DNA from: an uncultured Eggerthellaceae bacterium
GTDB lineage: Bacteria > Actinomycetota > Coriobacteriia > Coriobacteriales > Eggerthellaceae
Direction of reading: 5' to 3'
Assembly (NCBI GenBank): GCA_948829205.1
Contig: CAQLOA010000103.1
Coordinates: 1-5,675, forward strand
DNA: 5,675 nt
In this document: in pieces, positions 1 through 4,819 of the stretch
How the letters are laid out: each line of letters begins with the position of its first letter
Numbering within the stretch: the first letter of the stretch is position 1
Notes under the pieces: generated by a model
What the model saw: only the letters and a program-made list of their open reading frames with translations
What the model was told of the DNA's origin: nothing
Databases searched by the model: none
Translations under genes and position numbers: made by a program

Positions 1-119
1 TCATAGCGGTCGGCGAGCTCTATCGGGTCGCCCGCGTCGCGCAGGTTCACGAAGTTGACGCCCTTGACGACGCGGCCGTCCTTGACGTCCATGCACGGTA
101 TGACTCGCTTGGTCAGCAT
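1..119 (-). CDS. hisF: Imidazole glycerol phosphate synthase cyclase subunit HisF (3' part outside window)
   Basis: HisF is the (beta/alpha)8-barrel cyclase subunit of IGP synthase. It uses ammonia passed from the HisH glutaminase to turn PRFAR into imidazole glycerol phosphate and AICAR in the cytoplasm. Only the first 39 codons are visible; the gene runs off the left edge. They read MLTKRVIPCMDVKDGRVVKG and then VNFVNLRDAGDPIELADRY, the hallmark first strand and loop of HisF. Asp11 sits where the family's first catalytic aspartate lies, followed by the KDGRVVKG segment. The ATG at 119-117 gives the canonical N-terminus. No convincing Shine-Dalgarno precedes it (only GCGAG 6-10 bases upstream), unlike the other genes here, so its translation may depend on upstream ribosomes. 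It lies 182 bases after hisA. Identity is certain at family level; nothing can be said of the missing C-terminal part. Confidence 0.97.
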   Translation of the reverse strand, partial: MLTKRVIPCMDVKDGRVVKGVNFVNLRDAGDPIELADRY

Positions 120-283
120 AGGATGCTCGCAAGATGGAAGGCTGGAAGAACGGAGCGGAGGTTCCAACCGCACATCGATAAGGCAGACGGAAAGGATGCG
201 CGCCGCGCGCAGGTTGCGCAGCGAACGGAAACGTCCAGTGGACGTTTCCGCCGAGCGAGCCATTGCTTGAGCACGGTGCGCAT
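113..283 (-). CDS. Possible 56-aa small ORF bridging hisA and hisF (doubtful)
   Basis: An open frame of 56 codons fills most of the hisA-hisF spacer. It starts with ATG at 283-281 behind a purine-rich stretch containing GGAAGGAAAGG, and its TGA at 115-113 overlaps the hisF start out of frame, a layout typical of translational coupling. The predicted peptide begins MRTVLKQWLARRKRPLDVSV, is basic, and has four or five cysteines including a CATC motif; I recognise no family. Against a real gene: about a third of its codons end in A or T, clearly more than in the neighbouring his genes; a 25-base perfect hairpin lies within it; and its start lies in the arm of a longer inverted repeat. It has only one His codon, so it does not resemble a his attenuator leader peptide. 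It may be a real small protein, a coupling ORF that delivers ribosomes to hisF, or chance. Confidence 0.2.
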   Translation of the reverse strand: MRTVLKQWLARRKRPLDVSVRCATCARRASFPSALSMCGWNLRSVLPAFHLASILC

Positions 284-290
284 CCTTTCC
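189..290 (-). repeat. Nested inverted repeat in the hisA-hisF spacer (likely structured RNA)
   Basis: In transcript sense, GGAAAGGATGCGC (290-278) is the exact reverse complement of GCGCATCCTTTCC (201-189), 13 base pairs. After one mismatch the pairing continues for 6 more pairs (276-271 with 208-203, one G-U), then after another mismatch for 2 more. Inside this long stem sits a second perfect hairpin at 226-250. The element would fold the spacer mRNA into an elongated stem carrying a terminal hairpin. The 5' arm contains the GGAAAGG ribosome-site-like motif and ATG of the 56-codon ORF, so folding would hide them. GGAAAGG also occurs at 301-295, giving the 3' arm a second, weaker partner. No target-site duplication or transposase is visible, so a mobile origin is not supported. 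The role is unknown; control of hisF expression or mRNA processing is the simplest guess. Confidence 0.6.
226..250 (-). terminator. Perfect 11-bp hairpin, possible attenuator or stability element (no U-tract)
   Basis: CGGAAACGTCC (transcript 250-240) pairs perfectly with GGACGTTTCCG (236-226) across the three-base loop ACT. The next transcript bases are TTCGCTGCGC, which lack a run of T, so this is not a textbook intrinsic terminator on the minus strand, and the plus-strand side has no T run either. It could be a U-tract-poor terminator of the sort seen in G+C-rich bacteria, a partial block lowering hisF relative to hisA, or a stem protecting the upstream mRNA from exonucleases. It is the inner part of the larger 189-290 element. 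Confidence 0.35.
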
Positions 291-301
291 TTCCCCTTTC
301 C

Positions 302-1081
302 TTACAGCTCTATCGGCTTCTCGAGGTCGCGCAGGAAGTCGGACTCCTGCTGCATCGTGCCCTTGCAGGCGGCGACGCCGTCGGCCACGGTGAACGACTC
401 CTCGTAGATGGCGCGCCCGGCGATGACGCCTTCGATGGCCTCGGACACCTTCGCCAGCTTCAGGATGTCTGCGACGGACGATATGCCGCCGCTGGCGATG
501 ACGAGGTTCCCGAACGCCTGGTACATCTCGACGTAGGCCGCAGGCGCAATGCCCGTCTGCATGCCGTCGCGGGCGATGTCGGTGTAGACCAGGTGCTCAT
601 AGCCCAGCGCGGCCATGCGCGAGGCCAGCTCGAGCGCCGAAATCTCGGCGCCGGAAACCCAGCCCTCCACCTTCACGTCGCCGTCCTTGGCGTCGATTCC
701 GCAAACCACCGAGTCGCTGCCGAACTCCTCGACGGCGGCCTGCGCGAAGTCGGGGTCGCGCACCAGGGCGGTGCCGAATATCACGCGGTCGGCACCCGTG
801 TCCAGGATGCGTCTGGCCGCATCCAGCGTGCGGATTCCGCCGCCCACCTCCACGTGCAGCTTCGTGCGCTTCAGGATGCCCGACACAACGTCCACGTTCG
901 CCTGGTCGCCGTCGCGCGCGCCGTCCAGGTCGACGACGTGCAGCCATTCGGCCCCCGCCTCCTCGAACAGCTGCGCCTGAAGCACTGGGTCGTCGTTGTA
1001 TACGGTGACCTTGTCGTAGTCGCCCTTGGCAAGGCGAACGGCCTTGCCGCCGAGTATGTCTATGGCTGGAAGCAGGTACAT
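302..1081 (-). CDS. hisA: ProFAR isomerase HisA
   Basis: HisA is 1-(5-phosphoribosyl)-5-[(5-phosphoribosylamino)methylideneamino]imidazole-4-carboxamide isomerase, catalysing the Amadori rearrangement of ProFAR to PRFAR. The 259-residue product is a full-length (beta/alpha)8 barrel. Asp8 in MYLLPAIDILGG and Asp130 in VCGIDAKDG match the two catalytic aspartates. Phosphate-binding loops appear as VGGGIRT (79-85) and ASGGISS (196-202), and YTDIARDG (166-173) is the conserved strand-6 segment. The segment before the conserved Trp141 reads KVEGW and lacks the arginine-rich RGRGW form of the dual HisA/TrpF enzyme PriA found in many Actinobacteria, so a histidine-only role is more likely (inference). 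The ATG at 1081 is supported by GGAGG at 1093-1089 with 7-base spacing. It lies 37 bases after hisH and its stop is TAA at 304-302. Confidence 0.98.
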   Translation of the reverse strand: MYLLPAIDILGGKAVRLAKGDYDKVTVYNDDPVLQAQLFEEAGAEWLHVVDLDGARDGDQANVDVVSGILKRTKLHVEVGGGIRTLDAARRILDTGADRVIFGTALVRDPDFAQAAVEEFGSDSVVCGIDAKDGDVKVEGWVSGAEISALELASRMAALGYEHLVYTDIARDGMQTGIAPAAYVEMYQAFGNLVIASGGISSVADILKLAKVSEAIEGVIAGRAIYEESFTVADGVAACKGTMQQESDFLRDLEKPIEL

Positions 1082-1118
1082 GGCATGTCCTCCGAATCTT
1101 TGCGGGGCGAACCCGGCG

Positions 1119-1754
1119 TCAGGCGCTCCTGGCGAAGTCGACGAAGTTGCCGATCAGCGCCGCGCCCGCGCTGGAGCTCTTCTCGGGATGGAATTGTACG
1201 CCGAACGCGCTGCCTTTCCGCACCGCGCTGGGGAATGTAACCGAATGGGTCGTTTCGCCCGTGGTGAAGGCGCCCTCCGGCGCCATGTAGCTGTGCGTGA
1301 AGTAGAAGTGTTCGTCCTGGGCCATCCCTGAGAACAGCGGGTCGCCTTCGCGATAGCGCACCGAGTTCCACCCCACGTGCGGCACCTTGTACGCCACGCC
1401 TCCGGCTTCGCGCGGCATCGCACGCACCACACCCGGAAGCACGCCGAGCCCTGGCGTGGGCGCATCGCCTTCCGCATGCTCCTCGCCGCCTTCGAACATC
1501 AGGTGCAGCCCCAGGCATATGCCTAGAAACGGCACCCCGCCGTCGATGGCGTCGCGCAGCGCGTCCGCAAGCCCCAGCTCGCACAAAGTGCCCATGGCGT
1601 CCGCGAACGCCCCAACGCCGGGAAGCACCACGGCGTCAGCGCCACGCACCACGGCAGGGTCGGACGTCACGGCGACTTCCGCGCCGCACGCCGCAAGCGC
1701 CCGTTCCACGGACTTGATGTTGCCCTTGCGGTAGTCGACCAGCGCGAACGTCAC
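1119..1754 (-). CDS. hisH: Imidazole glycerol phosphate synthase glutaminase subunit HisH
   Basis: HisH is the class I glutamine amidotransferase of IGP synthase; it hydrolyses glutamine and channels ammonia to HisF. With the GTG start at 1754 the protein has 211 residues, the usual family size. The catalytic triad is Cys80 in GICLGLH, His189 and Glu191 in QFHPEKS. PGVG (45-48) is the oxyanion-strand loop, and KVPHVGWN (123-130) is a family motif near the HisF interface. The open frame continues upstream to 2396, but that part overlaps hisB in another frame and has no HisH homology. The GTG overlaps the hisB stop TGA as GTGA and has AAGGG (1765-1761) 6 bases upstream, within hisB, so the two are probably translationally coupled. 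The protein then begins MTFALVDYRKGN, matching the family's N-terminal strand. HisF, its partner, is encoded two genes later. Confidence 0.96.
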   Translation of the reverse strand: MTFALVDYRKGNIKSVERALAACGAEVAVTSDPAVVRGADAVVLPGVGAFADAMGTLCELGLADALRDAIDGGVPFLGICLGLHLMFEGGEEHAEGDAPTPGLGVLPGVVRAMPREAGGVAYKVPHVGWNSVRYREGDPLFSGMAQDEHFYFTHSYMAPEGAFTTGETTHSVTFPSAVRKGSAFGVQFHPEKSSSAGAALIGNFVDFARSA

Positions 1755-2338
1755 AGCACGCCCTTGGTGGAGGGAAGCGCGTCGGCCGCGCGCGGGTCTA
1801 TAGCCACGGCGGCACGCAGCGCGCGCCCGCACGCCTTGAAGGCCGCCTCTATAAGATGGTGGGCGTTCTCTCCCGCAAGCTGCTTCATGTGCAGCGTTAT
1901 GCCCGCGTTCGCGGCGAAGGCCACGAAGAACTCCTTGGCCAGCTGAGTGTCGAACGTGCAGATGGCATCCACCGGCACGTCCATGTCCCAGTACAGCTGA
2001 CCTCGCCCCGAGATGTCCATGGCGCACATGACCAGCGCCTCGTCCATGGGGATGACCGCGTCGGAGAAGCGCACGATGCCGCGCTTGTCGCCCAAGGCCT
2101 CGGCCACGGCCTGGCCCAGCACGATGCCGGTGTCCTCCACGCTGTGGTGCGCGTCCACCTCCACGTCGCCGTCGCAGGCCGCAGACAGGTCGAACAGCCC
2201 GTGCCGCCCGAACGCGTCCAGCATGTGGTCGAAGAACGGCACCTTCGTGTTCGCGTCCACCGCGCCCGAGCCGTCGAGCTCGAGCGATACCGAGATGTCG
2301 GTCTCCTTGGTCTTCCTGTCGATACTGGCGCTTCTCAT
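1751..2338 (-). CDS. hisB: Imidazoleglycerol-phosphate dehydratase HisB (monofunctional)
   Basis: HisB removes water from imidazole glycerol phosphate to give imidazole acetol phosphate. The 195-residue protein is a complete monofunctional dehydratase with no histidinol-phosphatase domain, unlike the bifunctional E. coli HisB. Metal-site motifs are visible in both halves: FFDHML (35-40), DAHHSVEDTG (62-71, with His64, His65 and Glu68), LHMKQLAGENAHHLIEAAF (149-167, with His160, His161 and Glu164), and the C-terminal PSTKGVL. The ATG at 2338 is preceded by GGAGG (2348-2344) with 5-base spacing. The gene sits 65 bases after hisC, and its last bases overlap the hisH start. The phosphatase step must be supplied by a gene outside the window. 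Confidence 0.98.
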   Translation of the reverse strand: MRSASIDRKTKETDISVSLELDGSGAVDANTKVPFFDHMLDAFGRHGLFDLSAACDGDVEVDAHHSVEDTGIVLGQAVAEALGDKRGIVRFSDAVIPMDEALVMCAMDISGRGQLYWDMDVPVDAICTFDTQLAKEFFVAFAANAGITLHMKQLAGENAHHLIEAAFKACGRALRAAVAIDPRAADALPSTKGVL

Positions 2339-2360
2339 GCCAGCCTCCGTTCCGTGTCAC

Positions 2361-2395
2361 TGCCGAGCCGCAACTCCCGCGCGGGTCGCCCGGCA
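2361..2395 (-). repeat. Hairpin in the hisC-hisB spacer
   Basis: In transcript sense, TGCCGGGC (2395-2388) pairs with GCTCGGCA (2368-2361), 8 pairs with one G-U. The 19-base loop contains the self-complementary CCCGCGCGGG (2385-2376). There is no T-tract downstream, so it is not a clear terminator. It occupies most of the 65-base spacer ahead of the hisB ribosome site at 2348-2344. It could affect mRNA stability or lower coupling between hisC and hisB, but in G+C-rich DNA a stem this short could be chance. Confidence 0.3.
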
Positions 2396-2403
2396 CCGCT
2401 TAG

Positions 2404-3489
2404 CTAATCCCTCTTCCTCATGCAGAAGTCGCGCAGGTTCGCCAGGAACGCGTCGTTCTGCTCGGACGTTCCTATGGTGACGCGCAGCGTGCCTTCCAGC
2501 AGCGGCGCGTCGCTGAAGTCGCGCACCAGGATGCCCTTCCCGTACAGGTACTCCCAGGCGTGCGCCGCGTCTTCCACCTGGAACAGCACCCAGTTCGAGT
2601 CACTTGGGAAGGGACGCACGCCAGGGATGACCTTGAGGCCCTCCATGACGCGGTCGCGCTCGTCGATTATCGCGCGTATGCCCGGCTCGAACTTGGCGCG
2701 GTTCTCGAAGACCACGCATCCGATGGCCTGGCTGACCGCGTCGACCGAGTAGGGCTGGCGCACCTTCAGGTACTCCTTGATGACGTCCGGGTGCGCCATG
2801 ATGTATCCCAGCCGCACGCCCGCCAGAGAGAAAGCCTTCGAGAACGTCCGAAGCAGCACCAGGTTGCGATTGGCCTCCAGAAGTGGACGCGAGGTCATGC
2901 GCGAGAACTCGAAGTAGGCCTCGTCCGCCACCACCAATGCGTCGGTGGCCGCTAGCAGGCGCTCCATGAAGTCGTGCGGCGCGCGCAGCCCCGTGGGGTT
3001 GTTGGGGCTTGCGATTATGGTGAAGTCCACAGGGTTGCAAGGGTCGCTCACGGCCGCAAGCACGGCGTCCTCGTCTATGGCGAAGTCGGGCGCGCCCTTG
3101 CGAGGCACGTCCACCATGGCCGTGTTGGTAAGCCGCGCGTTGGCCGCGTACACCGAGAACGTGGGGGGAAGGTTGAGGAATGTGCGTCCCGGGCCGCCCC
3201 ATGCCAGCGCCGTGTCGAAAAGCAGCTCGTCTCCGCCGTTGCCCACCAGCACCCAGTCGCGTTCCAGCCCGTTGGCTTCGGCGATCATGTCGCGCAGCTC
3301 GTTGGCCAGCGGGTCGGGGTAGCGGTTCAGGTCGACCTTTCGCACGGCGCGTTCGATCTCGTGCCGTATGTCCTCGCTCACGTCGTGCGGGTTCTCGTTG
3401 GCCGACATGAACGCATCGGCGGGGATGTACTTGGGGTCGTACGGCGTGATTGACGCCAGCTGCGGCGCGCTCTCGCGCACCCTATCCAT
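2404..3489 (-). CDS. hisC: Histidinol-phosphate aminotransferase HisC
   Basis: HisC is a PLP-dependent fold-type I aminotransferase that transfers the amino group of glutamate to imidazole acetol phosphate, making L-histidinol phosphate. The 361-residue length is typical. Visible features are NENP (31-34), the cofactor-phosphate loop GNGGDELL (83-90, with Gly where Ser or Thr is more usual), SPNNPTG (161-167), VADEAYFEF (187-195, with Asp189 and Tyr192 contacting the PLP ring), and the Schiff-base lysine Lys218 in RTFSKAFSLAGVRLGY, followed by Arg226. Arg336 in LRVTIGT matches the substrate-binding arginine. The ATG at 3489 lies inside hisD in another frame (8-base overlap) and has AAGGAG (3502-3497) with 7-base spacing. 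Related aminotransferases look similar, but the motifs and operon position make HisC secure. Confidence 0.97.
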   Translation of the reverse strand: MDRVRESAPQLASITPYDPKYIPADAFMSANENPHDVSEDIRHEIERAVRKVDLNRYPDPLANELRDMIAEANGLERDWVLVGNGGDELLFDTALAWGGPGRTFLNLPPTFSVYAANARLTNTAMVDVPRKGAPDFAIDEDAVLAAVSDPCNPVDFTIIASPNNPTGLRAPHDFMERLLAATDALVVADEAYFEFSRMTSRPLLEANRNLVLLRTFSKAFSLAGVRLGYIMAHPDVIKEYLKVRQPYSVDAVSQAIGCVVFENRAKFEPGIRAIIDERDRVMEGLKVIPGVRPFPSDSNWVLFQVEDAAHAWEYLYGKGILVRDFSDAPLLEGTLRVTIGTSEQNDAFLANLRDFCMRKRD

Positions 3490-4819
3490 CGAATCGCTCC
3501 TTGTCTCCTGCGCCCTCGCACGCCTCGGCCGGCTGCTCCATGGCCTGCATCCTCAGCGCGACCGACTGCGCATGCGCCCACAGCCCCTCGTGCATGGCGA
3601 TGCGCATGACGGAACGCGAGTCGTTTTGAAGCGCCTTCGAGCTGTACTGGATGATGGAGCTCTTCTTGACGAACTCGTCCACGGAAAGCGGCGACGCGTA
3701 GCGCGCCGTGCCTCCCGTAGGAAGCGTGTGGTTGGGGCCGGCCACGTAGTCGCCCACGGCCTCGGGGGTCCATTCGCCCAGGAAGATGGCGCCCGCATTG
3801 CGGATGGCGCCCAGGTACTCCATGGCGTCGCGCACGTGCAGTTCGAGGTGTTCGGGCGCGATGACGTTCACCGCCTGTATGGCCTGCTCCATGTCGTTCA
3901 CGACCACGATCAGCCCCTGGCCGTCCAGGGATGCCATGGTGATCTCGGCACGGGGCGAATGCGCGACGTGACCGGCGATGGCGGCCTCCACGGCGTCGGC
4001 GTAGTCGTTGCTTCCGCACACCAGGTAGCACGCCGCCAGCGGGTCGTGCTCGGCCTGCGCCATCAAGTCGATGGCCACCAGGCTCGGGTCGGCGGACTCG
4101 TCGGCCACCACGCACACCTCGGAAGGCCCCGCGATCATGTCGATTCCGACGTCGCCCGAGACCACCTTCTTGGCGGCCGCGACGTATGCGTTGCCCGGGC
4201 CGGTTATCTTGTCGACGGCGGGGATGCTGTCGGTCCCATATGCCAGGGCCGCTACGGCCTGGGCTCCCCCGACGGTGTACACCTCGGAGACTCCGCCCAG
4301 CTTGCAGGCCACGAGTATTGCCGCGTCCACGTTTCCGTCCTTGGTCGGCGGCGTTACGCACGCTATGCGGCGCACTCCTGCGACGCTGGCGGGGATGGCG
4401 TTCATCAGCACGCTAGAGGGGTAAAGTGCGCGGCCGCCGGGCACGTATATGCCCACCGAGTCGATAGGCGTCACCTTCGCGCCGACGATTGCACCGTCCT
4501 CGCGGGCGAACATCCAGCTCTGCTGCACCTGGCGCTGGTGGAACTCGCGGATCTGCGCCGCAGCGTGTTGCAGCGCCTCCAGGGTCTCGGGGTTCACTTC
4601 TTCGAACGCCCTGTCGAATGCCTCGTCGGGAACGCGGAACGACTCCACCTTCACCCCGTCGAACTTCTCGGTGAGGGCGCGCAGCTCTTCGTCGCCGCGC
4701 TCGCGCACGTCCTGCACGATTCGGGTCGCGGCCATCAGGGCGTCGGCGTTGAACGCACCCGTGCGGTTGATGAACGAGGGGCGGAACGGCTCGGTTGGTT
4801 GCAGTTCTATGCGTCGCAT
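3482..4819 (-). CDS. hisD: Histidinol dehydrogenase HisD
   Basis: HisD is a zinc enzyme that oxidises L-histidinol through histidinal to L-histidine with two NAD+. The 445-residue protein is full length. The family signature GIDMIAGPSE (225-234) is present. Residues matching the E. coli zinc ligands and catalytic pair are Gln255 and His258 (AQAEHDP), Glu323 and His324 (APEHLELH), Asp357 (GDYVAGPNH), His364 in GPNHTLPTGG, and His416 in EGLWAH. The NAD-binding region includes YVPGGRA (125-131) and ITGPGNAYV (205-213). The ATG at 4819 directly follows the hisG TAA with no gap, and GGAAAGG (4834-4828) lies 8 bases upstream inside hisG, suggesting translational coupling. The end overlaps hisC by 8 bases. 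Confidence 0.98.
   Translation of the reverse strand: MRRIELQPTEPFRPSFINRTGAFNADALMAATRIVQDVRERGDEELRALTEKFDGVKVESFRVPDEAFDRAFEEVNPETLEALQHAAAQIREFHQRQVQQSWMFAREDGAIVGAKVTPIDSVGIYVPGGRALYPSSVLMNAIPASVAGVRRIACVTPPTKDGNVDAAILVACKLGGVSEVYTVGGAQAVAALAYGTDSIPAVDKITGPGNAYVAAAKKVVSGDVGIDMIAGPSEVCVVADESADPSLVAIDLMAQAEHDPLAACYLVCGSNDYADAVEAAIAGHVAHSPRAEITMASLDGQGLIVVVNDMEQAIQAVNVIAPEHLELHVRDAMEYLGAIRNAGAIFLGEWTPEAVGDYVAGPNHTLPTGGTARYASPLSVDEFVKKSSIIQYSSKALQNDSRSVMRIAMHEGLWAHAQSVALRMQAMEQPAEACEGAGDKERFDG

Noticed and set aside
113..283. Histidine attenuator leader peptide in the hisA-hisF spacer
   Set aside because: The small ORF has a single His codon, no His run, and lies within the operon rather than ahead of its first gene.
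189..290. Miniature transposable element with 13-bp terminal inverted repeats
   Set aside because: No target-site duplication flanks the arms, and mobility cannot be judged without other copies. A structured RNA is the simpler reading.
263..1240. Plus-strand open frame of 325 codons opposite hisA and part of hisH
   Set aside because: Antisense shadow of hisA with low-complexity His/Val/Arg-rich composition and no recognisable motifs.
1755..2396. Upstream extension of the hisH frame to an ATG at 2396
   Set aside because: The extension overlaps hisB in another frame, has no HisH similarity, and would double the protein. The GTG at 1754 gives the family-standard length and N-terminus.
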